Shown piece by piece: positions 33,718-42,765 of a stretch of DNA of 64,000 bases; the stretch's first letter is position 1; the number at the start of each line of letters is the position of its first letter. Under the pieces are notes generated by a model that saw only the letters and a list, made by a program, of their open reading frames with translations, did no database searches and was not told the origin of the DNA. Origin of the DNA: Bolinopsis microptera (lineage: Eukaryota; Ctenophora; Tentaculata; Lobata; Bolinopsidae); contig NC_087073.1 in NCBI RefSeq assembly GCF_026151205.1, forward strand, positions 21,032,658-21,096,657, in the 5' to 3' direction. The position numbers were made by a program, and so were the translations under genes.

Positions 33718-36700
33718 GGGCTATTGTGGGGGGGGGGGTCCCTGAGTTAACTTATCATTACAGCCAATGAAACTAACCAAACGTTCTGTTTAAGGTCGAA
33801 GCTGACAGCCTTGACCGTGTTAAGCAGTAAGACCATCAAAGAGTTAAAAGACAAACATCAAAAGGTAAATATCTTGTATTCTAGATTTAGTTTGCTATTT
33901 ACTGTGAAAAGAACTGAACTTCACCCTTTATAACCTACTTTCATCCCATTTCAATTTATTATTATTGTCAGAAGATTTTGTTGTCTTTTAAGAGACCCCT
34001 CCCCACAGTATTCCGTCAATGTCTCGGTTATTAATTGGGCTATTTAACAGTGTTATCTTGCTCCTTGTCATAGCAGTTAAACTGCGGGAAACGTCAATTG
34101 TCATACCAATTTTATTTATTATGAACAATTTCATTAATTTATTATTGATCGAGTTTTATGACAGTAATTGCCACCAAAGTCTTGTAACTTTAATGTCAGA
34201 AGCATCCCTACCCAACATTGACAAAATTATATTGTCAAATAAAATTTTGATAGTTAAGTAGCACAAGTGATGTAATGTCTGCAGTTTAATCTGATAAACT
34301 TGTGGCAGCATCCAACATCATGCATCTTGTCAAATAATGTTGTGGCATTATTTGTCTTCATATAAAAATTCGAATTAAACAACTAGCAAACCATTGTGCA
34401 AACCTTCGCTTGGATAATGATAGTCTGGATTTGATTTGGTGACTGGTATTATGAATACTGTACCTACCTATTCCACTTTGCCTTCAAAAATAGGCTTCCA
34501 TATTCTGAAGCACGTACTTACTTATGCTCCTTCATAAATACCACGAAAGAGCATTAAAAACTTCCCCTCTGCTCCTTTGTAAATACTAGTGCAGACCTCT
34601 ATTATCGAATGTCGTAGCCGAAGTAAGCAGTAAGGAACTTAATGAAGTGAAACAACCAAGCTATACACGTAAAATAGTGAAAATGTGCAAGTTCGAACAA
34701 ACTCCATGTTCAATATATTCTCTCTCTCTTCTTCTCGCTGTTTCGTCTCCTCTCCCCTTAACCATCTCGGAAAGTAATGGTCCGAATTCCTACAAATTTC
34801 ACCTCAGAGTTTCTTCTAGCATTGTACAAAGGCATGCCAAGTTTGAAGTCTCCTGTTCATTTAGTTTGTTTTTTATCAGCTGAAGACTCTGAAAGTTACA
34901 TAACATTTGCACAATTAATCTTTCCTGCCATCTCTGATATTATATATTATATGTATCTGATTAGGTGTCACATCGTCTGATAATAAATTGAATATCATAC
35001 CGAGCAATATTAGTGTTCAGTATTATGGTGAGGTTATTCCTCGCATCAAATAGTGACAACAACAGTCTACACAGATTTGATGTGAATTAATTGTGATGGT
35101 AGATACAGTGACAATAGTTATAAATTAGTCTGTATTCCAGGGAGAATGTATCCTGTCCTCTAAATAACACTGTATTCCAGGGAGAGTGTATCCTGTCCTC
35201 TAAATAACACTACATTCCAGGGAGAGTGTATCATGTCCTCTAAATAACACTGTATTCCAGGGAGAGTGTATCCTGTCCTCTAAATAACACTGTATTCCAA
35301 GGAGAGTGTATCCTGTCCTCTAAATAACACTGTATTCCAGGGAGAGTGTATCCTGTCCTCTAAATAACACTGTATTCCAGGGAGAGTGTATCCTGTCCTC
35401 TAAATAACACTGTGTTCCAGGGAGAGTGTATCCTCAAGTTGGCGGAGATGTGTCGTAAGTTGGAGACGGAGGAGGAGAAGGTGCTACCTTTCTACGCCAG
35501 CACACTAACCGAGCAGGAGGAGAAAGAGATCGAGGCTATGGTTCAGCAGGAACCTGAAAACGACCTTGCTAATGTGAGTGTAGTGGTGTAGTGGTGTAGT
35601 GGTGTAGTGGTGTAGTGGTGTAGTGGTGTAGTGGTGCAGTGGTGTAGTGGTGTAGTGGTGTAGTGGTGTAGTGGTGTAGTGGTGTAGTGGTGTAGTGGTG
35701 TAGTGGTGTAGTGGTGTAGTGGTGAAGTGGTGTAGTGGTGTAGTGGTGTAGTGGTGTAGTGGTATAGTGGTATAGTGGTGTAGTGGTGTAGTGGTGTAGT
35801 GGTGTAGTGGTGTAGTGGTGTAGTGGTGTAGTGGTGTAGCGGTGTAGCGGTGTAGCGGTGTAGTGGTGTAGTGGTGTAGTGGTGTAGTGGTGTAGTGGTG
35901 TAGTGGTGTAGTGGTGTAGTGGTGTAGTGGTGGTGTGGTGGTGTGGTGGTGTGGTGGTGTGGTGGTGTGGTGGTGTGGTGGTGTGGTGGTGTAGTGGTGT
36001 AGTGGTGTAGTGGTGTAGTGGTGCGGTGGTGTGGTGGTGTGGTGGTGTGGTGGTGTGGTGGTGTGGTGGTGTGGTGGTGTGGTGGTGTGGTGGTGTGGTG
36101 GTGTAGTGGTGTAGCGGTGTAGCGGTGTATTGGTGTAGTGGTGTAGTCATTCCATGTAGAATGGAACGTTGTTGATTAATCCTGTTAATTTATACATCTA
36201 AATAATAATAAAGTTCACATAATTTGTTGTGTCAGGTGATGCATGAGTTTGAAGATTTGAGCAGCTTTTGGAAACGATACAACAAGGTGTCACTGGATAA
36301 AATGTCATTAGGTTAGTCCTTTCTCTCCCATGTAATTTCATTATTTCAAATTACTGAAAACATTGTCGATGACTGACTGAAGGGTATTATTTATTGTTGT
36401 GTTTATGGATAGTGTGACAGTACTTCTCCTGTCAGACCAAGCCCGAGTACAGCTGACCCAAGAGAACCAGCAGCTCAGGACCCTCCTCAAGCAGTATCTG
36501 GATGGTATCAGTGTTAGTGACGAGATATTATCCCACAACAACCCCCTCTTTATCGTCAACAATCGCAGCAATCTTCCGTTAGTAACTATATATATATATA
36601 TATATATACTACTCTTCTTATATGTGTTTATTTTATAAGTTATTTAATCTATTAATCTATAGAATTATCACTATAGAAGTATAGAGGAAGTGAGGATGGT

Positions 36701-37151
36701 ACACTCCACTAGGATTCCTCTATATGTTCCACACAAATGAACGATTGTTAGATATCCCCTTAGAAATTGTAGTCCCGCACAAATACTGCAGAATACTGCT
36801 TGCCTCAAAAGTCAAATATAGTAGTGTAGTGGCACTCCCACTTCATAGCAAACTTAGACTTGGTGATTTAATCTTCTGTCGCAAGACTAGACAAGCGTTG
36901 TAAAAGCGAATTTTTTGTTCTCTAAGTCGCAAGCTTGATTCAAGGTGCGTGAATTACATGTAATTCATCTGTTACTGTTCTTACTTGTTGAACTCACTTC
37001 GTTAGTTACGATCTTAAACTCCACATTTACTAATTAAAGAATAAAAATGCCTTGATTAATTAAATGCAACTTCTTAAATTAATTAGTAAACCAAATTAAA
37101 GCCTGTTTGATTTCCAGAGACCTGCGGGCCTGCTATCCCCACAGTTTGTAA
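22155..37151 (+). CDS. DRC2: DRC2 (CCDC65), nexin-dynein regulatory complex subunit 2
   Basis: Coiled-coil protein of the nexin-dynein regulatory complex base plate, which links doublet microtubules and regulates dynein in motile cilia. Twelve exons in compatible phases give 482 codons, close to the usual length of about 480. Diagnostic stretches are the lysine-rich start [37 protein letters not shown] (about 85-104), [58 protein letters not shown] and [17 protein letters not shown]. Most of the chain is heptad-like and charged, as expected. Exon 1 (19 nt) and exon 12 (34 nt) were found only by phase and splice sites. Introns hold a nested minus-strand gene, a tRNA-like repeat trimer, a LINE remnant and several arrays. 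The start at 22155 is preferred over 23322 (ATGTCCG|GTGAGT, also phase 1) because it gives the lysine-rich family N-terminus. Confidence 0.95.
23667..23808 (-). CDS. Gag-like gene exon 3 (terminal)
   Basis: Reads [35 protein letters not shown] and then a stop. Acceptor ACCCCAG. An 11-bp array starts about 20 bp upstream of the acceptor. Confidence 0.65.
23667..24596 (-). CDS. Small three-exon gene with Gag/capsid-like domain, nested in DRC2 intron 1
   Basis: Predicted protein of about 176 residues. The N-terminus is basic and Ser-rich, with a GSTGG triplet repeat at about 26-35. Residues 77-130 read [40 protein letters not shown] and [10 protein letters not shown]. This is the style of a retroelement Gag capsid N-domain (F..G.....W...FE.Y......). 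The C-terminus is Tyr/Asn-rich and ends TLYQ-stop. Exons are 24596-24369, 24147-23984 and 23808-23667, with phases 0 and 2. Introns and the absence of protease or RT nearby suggest a host gene, perhaps a domesticated gag; this is inference. Function unknown. Confidence 0.65.
23826..23936. repeat. 11-bp minisatellite (gtgacgtaata)n
   Basis: About ten copies with gtgatgtaata variants, next to the exon 3 acceptor of the nested gene. Each perfect unit contains tgacgta, like a CREB/ATF half-site. Confidence 0.9.
23984..24147 (-). CDS. Gag-like gene exon 2
   Basis: Carries the Gag-like segment ([20 protein letters not shown]). Acceptor ATTTCAG, donor CAG|GTCAGA. A 32-bp tandem repeat abuts the acceptor. 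Confidence 0.65.
24150..24255. repeat. 32-bp tandem repeat, three copies
   Basis: Unit tcagtagtcaataacagggt with ttattgtaatata, adjacent to the exon 2 acceptor of the nested gene. Confidence 0.9.
24369..24596 (-). CDS. Gag-like gene exon 1
   Basis: 76 codons from [20 protein letters not shown] to [11 protein letters not shown], donor CCT|GTAAGT. Contains a 12-bp in-frame repeat coding GSTG (24487-24525). An upstream exon is possible. Confidence 0.6.
24889..24936. repeat. Short hairpin (tccctctattgtccc / gggacaatagaggga)
   Basis: 15-bp arms around a short loop (ctatctcatgt). Could be a tiny MITE or a structured RNA; nothing else supports either. Confidence 0.7.
24955..25470. repeat. 26-bp minisatellite, about 20 copies
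   Basis: Unit cacttagtgagcaatcacac with atcaca; a few shortened units. Lies in DRC2 intron 1. Confidence 0.95.
25558..26305. repeat. (CACTCACT)-type array, GTGAGT on minus strand
   Basis: About 750 bp of mixed 4- and 10-bp units. On the minus strand it is a run of GTGAGTGTGAGT beginning at the donor of a putative exon. Confidence 0.95.
26315..26545 (-). CDS. Putative membrane-segment exon
   Basis: Open frame between acceptor TTTCTTTAG (about 26525) and donor TAC|GTGAGT (about 26312). It reads [15 protein letters not shown], a polar stretch, then [14 protein letters not shown] ... LLSLSCFIF: two hydrophobic segments. No partner exons found and the family not recognised; could be chance. Confidence 0.3.
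26687..27018. repeat. 7-bp microsatellite (catacta)n
   Basis: About 47 copies, nearly perfect, in DRC2 intron 1. Its long ORF (repeated YILHTT) is an artefact. Confidence 0.97.
27560..27631 (-). tRNA. tRNA-like sequence (SINE head), copy 1, probably not functional
   Basis: 72 nt, fits a cloverleaf: acceptor GGGTCAG/TTGTCCC, D-arm GCTC-AATTGGTA-GAGC, anticodon arm AGAGA-CGCGAAA-TCTCG, T-arm CTGGG-ATCATTC-CCCAG. The A box TAGCTCAATTGG is good. The T-loop and position 33 are not canonical, so a pseudo-tRNA is likely. An identical copy is at 27907-27978. Confidence 0.6.
27907..27978 (-). tRNA. tRNA-like sequence, copy 2
   Basis: Identical to 27560-27631, exactly 347 bp on. The third unit keeps only its first 19 nt (28254-28272). 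Confidence 0.6.
28310..28522 (+). CDS. DRC2: DRC2 exon 2
   Basis: Reads [40 protein letters not shown] and [13 protein letters not shown]. Acceptor TGTACAG, donor G|GTAAGT. It lies directly after the tRNA-like repeat insertion (29 bp beyond the right flanking repeat). Confidence 0.95.
28860..28998 (+). CDS. DRC2: DRC2 exon 3
   Basis: Reads [40 protein letters not shown] and QYQLALR, the most conserved DRC2 block. Acceptor TTACAG, donor AG|GTTTGT. Confidence 0.97.
29150..29405 (+). CDS. DRC2: DRC2 exon 4
   Basis: Reads [20 protein letters not shown] ... [20 protein letters not shown] ... [11 protein letters not shown]. Acceptor CCTCAG, donor AAG|GTAAGT, phase 0. Confidence 0.97.
30117..30129. 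promoter_or_regulatory. RFX X-box-like site
   Basis: GTCGCC-T-AGCAAC fits the consensus GTNRCC N(0-3) RGYAAC exactly. It lies in DRC2 intron 4. Sequence match only. Confidence 0.4.
30440..31340 (+). mobile_element. CR1/L2-type LINE 3' fragment
   Basis: In DRC2 intron 4, same strand. The open frame 30455-31132 reads [20 protein letters not shown] ... [20 protein letters not shown] ... [20 protein letters not shown] ... [15 protein letters not shown]. It is related to, but a different copy from, the element at 8556-9775. 5'-truncated before the RT active site; it ends near (ttac)n at 31316-31338. Confidence 0.85.
31978..32052 (+). CDS. DRC2: DRC2 exon 5
   Basis: 25 codons: [20 protein letters not shown] then RQFQE. 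Acceptor TTTACAG, donor GAG|GTATGA. Confidence 0.96.
32413..32535 (+). CDS. DRC2: DRC2 exon 6
   Basis: 41 codons: [20 protein letters not shown] then [18 protein letters not shown]. Acceptor CTCCAG, donor CAT|GTAATT. Confidence 0.96.
32887..33035 (+). CDS. DRC2: DRC2 exon 7
   Basis: Reads [40 protein letters not shown] and KFRENQ. Acceptor AATCAG, donor AG|GTTTGT. Confidence 0.95.
33540..33745. repeat. Long poly-G tract in DRC2 intron 7
   Basis: G runs with ctattgtg spacers, the longest about 75 G (33641-33715). The length is probably unreliable. A 75-nt G run can form G-quadruplexes. Confidence 0.9.
33795..33864 (+). CDS. DRC2: DRC2 exon 8
   Basis: Reads [20 protein letters not shown] then HQK. 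Acceptor GTTTAAG, donor AAG|GTAAAT, phase 0. Confidence 0.92.
35131..35420. repeat. DRC2: 40-bp minisatellite carrying the DRC2 exon 9 acceptor
   Basis: Seven copies at exact 40-bp spacing (35131 ... 35371), the eighth being the real exon start. Each has tgtattccag followed by the first 14 nt of the exon (ggagagtgtatcct). Confidence 0.96.
35421..35573 (+). CDS. DRC2: DRC2 exon 9
   Basis: 51 codons: [40 protein letters not shown] and [11 protein letters not shown]. Preceded by seven decoy copies of its acceptor and followed directly by an 8-bp array starting at its donor GTGAGT. Confidence 0.97.
35574..36150. repeat. DRC2: 8-bp array (gtagtggt)n starting at DRC2 exon 9 donor
   Basis: About 70 units, with blocks of gtggtggt. 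The first bases (GTGAGTGTAGTGG) are the splice donor itself. Confidence 0.96.
36236..36311 (+). CDS. DRC2: DRC2 exon 10
   Basis: Reads [20 protein letters not shown] then DKMSL. Acceptor GTGTCAG, donor G|GTTAGT. Confidence 0.96.
36436..36577 (+). CDS. DRC2: DRC2 exon 11
   Basis: Reads [40 protein letters not shown] and NNRSNLP. Acceptor CTGTCAG, donor CC|GTTAGT, followed by a (TA)n run. Confidence 0.96.
37118..37151 (+). CDS. DRC2: DRC2 exon 12 (terminal)
   Basis: Acceptor ATTTCCAG; completes the Pro codon and adds [10 protein letters not shown] then TAA. Chosen because it is the next acceptor in the right phase with a short tail ending in a stop. The family's C-terminus is poorly conserved, so this is the least certain exon. 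Confidence 0.6.
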
Positions 37152-37154
37152 GAA

Positions 37155-37300
37155 TGGTCTCGTCACCAATATGGAGCAGTGAGGAGTGAGGAGTGATACT
37201 CCGCAGCCGGTCTCGTCACCAATATCGAGCAGTGAGGAGTGATACTCCGCAGCCGGTCTCGTCACCAATATGAAGCAGTGAGGAGTGATACTCCGGTTTA
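37155..37300. repeat. About 50-bp tandem repeat, three copies
   Basis: Unit contains ggtctcgtcaccaatat and gaggagtgatactccg, the latter a short hairpin. It starts just after the DRC2 stop codon, so it may lie in the 3' UTR. Confidence 0.85.
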
Positions 37301-37598
37301 CTGGTATCCTGTTAACAGTGTTTAGCCAATTAGGTGGTTTAACCTGATGAGCCAGGATATTGATTGCCTCCCCACTGAAATGATAACTCCACACAGCATC
37401 CCTCCTTAGTTACCATTACCTAGCAACCACACCCTCCCCCCTTATAACTTTATAAATGAATTGCTCTGGCCCATGATACAGTCTCTTTTACTACCCATAC
37501 TGCATAACACACAGAATATGCTCATATTGACATATTTTAAAATCTTCTTTAGGATTTGAACGCGCTAAAATTATAGATCTGTTTGATGAGCTCAGTGT

Positions 37599-37870
37599 TT
37601 AGTTCCATTTTACTGACACCACGGCATCAACTTTAACACGAATTTCCGCAAAAACCGTAAAAGATATACAACTTAAACTTTTATGACTGATTCGAATGCT
37701 TTAATGGCCTTCAAATCCGCATGAAAAAAATAAAAAAATTGGCCAAGGAATAAGAATTTTAGTGCCCAAAATTTGGACCCCCAAGTGTTGTCAAAAACGC
37801 GAATTAAATAGGTAATAATTATTTTAGTCTCTTGAGTCTTGAGGGTTAAACGGGTTCCTGCTAGTATTAA
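37599..37870 (+). repeat. Dispersed repeat family, copy 2
   Basis: Same family and orientation as 4186-4460, about 85-90 percent similar by eye. Confidence 0.8.
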
Positions 37871-38342
37871 TGATTAAATCAAGTCCTTCTGTAACATCCT
37901 AAATAAATGCAATATTCTATTAGCGTTGTAATTAGTTTAAATATCTTATATTTCGCTTCGTAGATTACAATGAAAAAGTAAGATTTACCACTAATCTATG
38001 ACGCTGGTTTACTGTGGTTTACTACCATTTGGTGTAGTTAATCAGTAGGTCGTATACTACTTGTCTGGTACCTCTCTGATTGGTTAAAAATTAAGTTAAA
38101 TTTATATTACTGTCCTAGATCATTTCCCAGAGGCGCCCACGATCAAAGTGCGCTATCGGTGAAGAGTTGATTACACCAACTTCGCTCTCGAGCATTTAAC
38201 CCATTCGATATCATCTTTGCGCCGTCCTTATCCTAGCTTCCTGAATCCTATATTAATTAATCAAGTACCTGGAATCAGTAACTTTCGTCAGATTCTGGAG
38301 TCGTAGCAGTAATTTAACTAAGAGCTTTAACTATCCTTCGCT

Positions 38343-38452
38343 AGGATAGTTAAAGGATTGTTAAGGATTGTTAAGGATTGTTAAGGATTGTTAAGGATTG
38401 TTAAGGATTGTTAAGGATTGTTAAGGATTGTTAAGGATTGTTAAGGATTGTT
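38343..38452. repeat. 10-bp minisatellite (aaggattgtt)n
   Basis: About 11 perfect copies. Confidence 0.95.
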
Positions 38453-38524
38453 CAGCTCACTACTCACTACTCACTACAAATGTTGCTATACCCTCCACAA
38501 GGAGTAATGCTATCTTATTATTTA

Positions 38525-38872
38525 GAGTTACTGTTACCTAGCAACTAGAGTTACCGTTACCAAGCAACTAGAGTAACCGTTACCTAGCAACTAGAGTTAC
38601 TGTTACCAAGCAACTAGAGTTACCGTTACCAAGCAACTAGAGTTACCGTTACCTAGCAACTAGAGTTACCGTTACCAAGCAACTAGAGTTACCGTTACCA
38701 AGCAACTAGAGTTACCGTTACCTAGCAACTAGAGTTACCGTTACCTAGCAACTAGAGTTACCGTTACCTAGCAACTAGAGTTACCGTTACCAAGCAACTA
38801 GAGTTACCGTTACCTAGCAACTAGAGTTACCGTTACCTAGCAACTAGAGTTACCGTTACCTAGCAACTAGAA
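38525..38872. repeat. 23-bp array, each unit containing an RFX X-box-like motif
   Basis: About 15 copies of tagagttaccgttacctagc + aac. Each holds GTTACC-T-AGCAAC or GTTACC-A-AGCAAC, which fits the X-box consensus GTNRCC N(0-3) RGYAAC. A single extra copy is at about 40160-40185. Confidence 0.92.
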
Positions 38873-39445
38873 TACGAAGTGTGATGGAGAAAGGGTGGAA
38901 ATGAAGATGATTTGCAACGTGACAATCAGTAGTAGTATATATAAAGTAGTACAATGAACTGTGGTCCTTCATTTCTTAGCTGTCTCAGTATGTCAGTGTC
39001 TCGCAATATCCTATGTTGGACGAGTAATCAGTTACTTGTTTGACTTTAGTTCAAACAAGATAACATTCTGCTAGTTGTAAGAAGTGGCATACGTCCTGCA
39101 GGCTGACAGGTCGCTCTCCACCATTTAAGCATTTATCAGATTTGACAACTAGTCGTCGCCCTTTTATATCTTAAGATTATTATAAGATTATAAGTTTTGT
39201 TTTTTGAAGCAGTCTTAATTTCTTGGATGAATTACAAGTTACAAGCTCTTAGACGAGTATGGAAGTGAAGTTTAGCGTCAAATTCGCTCTGTCGTTTGGG
39301 GGATATTTAATAGAGCACGTGATATATATATGTCGCTAGCATCTAGTTGGAGCTGATTGGACAGTGGGTTGTAACGTCATGCTCGCAGTCTGGTTAAGAA
39401 AGGATCTTGGTGGCACTAAAGAGTTTGATGATAATATTTGGTGGG

Positions 39446-39505
39446 TATATAAAGCAGCCGTTTAGAGGTGGGTATATAAAGCAGCCGTTTATAGGTTCTC
39501 AGTTC
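39446..39505 (+). promoter_or_regulatory. Duplicated TATA box with initiator-like site
   Basis: TATATAAAG occurs at 39446 and 39473 within a 27-bp duplication (gggtatataaagcagccgtt). TCAGTTC at 39499-39505 lies 28 bp from the second TATA, the usual TATA-to-initiator distance. No downstream gene recognised. Confidence 0.45.
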
Positions 39506-39937
39506 ATTTCTGGTGACCTTTATCTGTCCACCACTTAGACACACTTTTATAGATCTCTAGTTATCAAGTAAAAGTCAATTACTGTTTTCTTTTATATTCA
39601 TTTTAAAATAGCATGACTTTTTTTCGCCATTTTCATCCCAAAAATTCCCAGAAAAAAAGGGATGACACTTCGTTTCACACCTTCACGTTTCTAATTGCAG
39701 GCTCAACCCTTTCTAAGGAAATCGCACTTAGATGAAGTGTTAGTGTCGGGTGGGATGCTATTTAAACAGCCTTGTAGATTGAGATTTGATGCAATATTCT
39801 GATATCACCCTTTGCAATATTGACTTCTTTTTAAAGCATGTGTTGTTCGCAGTAGCTCAAACCTTGACAAGTTGCACTGTGAGTCTAAACTTATTCTCAA
39901 AGAGTTTGTGTTAGTCACGTGATAGCTTCATCATTAC

Positions 39938-40042
39938 ACAAGTGCAGTAAATACTGCACCATCATTACACAAGTGCAGTAAATACTGCACCCACAAGTGC
40001 AGTAAATACTGCACCCACAAGTACAGTAAATACTGCACCCAC
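39938..40042. repeat. Repeated palindromic motif tgcagtaaatactgca
   Basis: Four copies (one with tacagt), each a 16-bp palindrome flanked by cacaag. Confidence 0.85.
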
Positions 40043-40254
40043 CCACCTAAACTGATTAATTTCATTCTGGGTGTTGGGTCACGTGATATCCAATACTTTA
40101 GTACACTTCTATCATTTTCTCACGTTCTCCGCCTCATATTAATTATATTTGGTAGTAGTAACTAGAGTTACCGTTACCTAGCAACGCGCGCACATCATGA
40201 CACCCGGGTAGGGTTAGGGTGCACCCAATACATTGTAGTAGTGTAGTGGGTGTA

Positions 40255-40478
40255 AGTTCTACCTTATTTGTGACATATTTCAGCTCTAGCTTATTTGTGA
40301 CATATTTCAGTTCTAGCTTATTTGTGACATATTTCAGTTCTAGCTTATTTGTGAAATTTTTCAGTTCTAGTTTATTTGTGACATATTTCAGTTCTAGCTT
40401 ATTTGTGACATATTTCAGTTCTAGCTTATTTGTGACATATTTCAGTTCTAGCTTATTTGTGACATATTACAGTTCAAT
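40255..40478. repeat. 27-bp minisatellite
   Basis: About eight copies of cttatttgtgacatatttca + gttctag. It is a multiple of 3, hence a long false ORF. Confidence 0.95.
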
Positions 40479-41466
40479 TAGTCAGTAAACTCATGGGTAT
40501 TAAAGTATTAAGCGTGTGTGACTTAACTTTAAGAAACGTTATTTAATCGTTTAATTTAACAACAGTCACATTTAACAAGTTGGTTACAAAACTTTGCGCA
40601 ATTCTCAAATTGAATATGCGGATTTTGATTGGATTTTTGACAGATTCATTAACAGAGAAAATGAATTAGTCGTGATCTTGACACAGTTTCAGTGTAAACC
40701 AGCGGTAAAATTAGAAGAGAATATCATTTCTGATGTTCTACCATTTTACCATCTGACGTTTGACAAACTGTATTGCTTAAACGTGTAGTTTTATCTAGCT
40801 GAATAGTAGTAGTACTCAGTAGTAATAATAGTGGTACTTACTACTCAGTAGTAACATTAACTCTTCTCTACAGCTGTTGTTTAACCAAACCATTCGTTTC
40901 TGTATAATATATTTTAGACAAGTTCTTCGGTTTATCAATCGTAAGAATTAAAAAACATTTTTGTTTTAATAATGTACCCTAGAAGAATATTTGAACCCAG
41001 GTTTTAGATGCTCTACTTGTAACCAGTGGTCTCCTGAATTCATATATAATATGAAATATCATCAAGATTGGACAAAAGATGACTGAGTTAGGAGCCGAAA
41101 ACCATATGCCCAAATTTGGGCATACGCACCAAATTTAATAGATTTCGGCCCATAAATTGGTCAAATATCAATATTTTTGAATGAGACTAACTTTATGTGA
41201 AAGGTAAGCCTAAACTACATATTGTCTGTAAGTTATAGCTTTATCAACTGCTACCTTAACATAAAAAGTTGTTTACAAAATAAATCCGTGGTTTATTTTT
41301 ATCTGTTTTATCTGTTTAACTGGTCCTTCTTTTCATATATTAATCTTTTCTTTCAAGAGCAGTAAGATCACAAATTCAAATATTTCGAGGCTTTATCCCT
41401 TTATCTGGTTTTCTGATCTGCTCTGCTCGTTATCCCCCTTCGCATTAGTCACACAACATTACGCCG

Positions 41467-42765
41467 TCCTAGCTTTCACTTGACAGACATGAATACAGTA
41501 GCGAAGTGGTGCACAGGTACTGCAGGGTAGAGGACCTCTTCACTTGACAGACATGAATACGGTAGCGAAGTGGTGCACAGGTACTGCAGGGTAGAGAACC
41601 TCTTCACTTGACAGACATGAATACGGTAGCGAAGTGGTGCACAGGTACTGCAGGGTAGAGAACCTCTTCACTTGACAGACATGAATACGGTAGCGAAGTG
41701 GTGCACAGGTACTGCAGGGTAGAGAACCTCTTCACTTGACAGACATGAATACGGTAGCGAAGTGGTGCACAGGTACTGCAGGGTAGAGAACCTCTTCACT
41801 TGACAGACATGAATACGGTAGCGAAGTGGTGCACAGGTACTGCAGGGTAGAGAACCTCTTCACTTGACAGACATGAATACGGTAGCGAAGTGGTGCACAG
41901 GTACTGCAGGGTAGAGGACCTCTTCACTTGACAGACATGAATACGGTAGCGAAGTGGTGCACAGGTACTGCAGGGTAGAGAACCTCTTCACTTGACAGAC
42001 ATGAATACGGTAGCGAAGTGGTGCACAGGTACTGCAGGGTAGAGGACCTCTTCACTTGACAGACATGAATACGGTAGCGAAGTGGTGCACAGGTACTGCA
42101 GGGTAGAGAACCTCTTCACTTGACAGACATGAATACGGTAGCGAAGTGGTGCACAGGTACTGCAGGGTAGAGGACCTCTTCACTTGACAGACATGAATAC
42201 GGTAGCGAAGTGGTGCACAGGTACTGCAGGGTAGAGAACCTCTTCACTTGACAGACATGAATACGGTAGCGAAGTGGTGCACAGGTACTGCAGGGTAGAG
42301 AACCTCTTCACTTGACAGACATGAATACGGTAGCGAAGTGGTGCACAGGTACTGCAGGGTAGAGAACCTCTTCACTTGACAGACATGAATACGGTAGCGA
42401 AGTGGTGCACAGGTACTGCAGGGTAGAGAACCTCTTCACTTGACAGACATGAATACGGTAGCGAAGTGGTGCACAGGTACTGCAGGGTAGAGGACCTCTT
42501 CACTTAACAGACATGAATACGGTAGCGAAGTGGTGCACAGGTACTGCAGGGTAGAGAACCTCTTCACTTGACAGACATGAATACGGTAGCGAAGTGGTGC
42601 ACAGGTACTGCAGGGTAGAGGACCTCTTCACTTGACAGACATGAATACGGTAGCGAAGTGGTGCACAGGTACTGCAGGGTAGAGGACCTCTTCACTTGAC
42701 AGACATGAATACGGTAGCGAAGTGGTGCACGGGAACTGCAGGGTAGAGAACCTCTTCACTTATAC
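41467..42765. repeat. 64-bp minisatellite abutting the last recognised p25-alpha exon
   Basis: About 20 almost identical units (cttcacttgacagacatgaa ... gcacaggtactgcagggtag). It ends at the donor of the p25-alpha exon 42766-42842. Read on the minus strand each unit has CCTCTACCCTGCAG, a good acceptor. Confidence 0.97.

Larger units (their letters stand above)
37152..42690. other. Intergenic region between convergent DRC2 and p25-alpha genes
   Basis: No supported coding sequence. It contains the dispersed repeat copy 2, 10-bp, 23-bp, 27-bp and 64-bp arrays and a doubled TATA motif. The 3' end of the p25-alpha gene must lie here but was not found. Confidence 0.5.

Noticed and set aside
35569..36150. 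193-codon His/Thr/Pro ORF on the minus strand
   Set aside because: Reverse reading of the 8-bp array in a DRC2 intron.
40200..40222. Telomere-like gggttagggtg
   Set aside because: A single short occurrence, no array.
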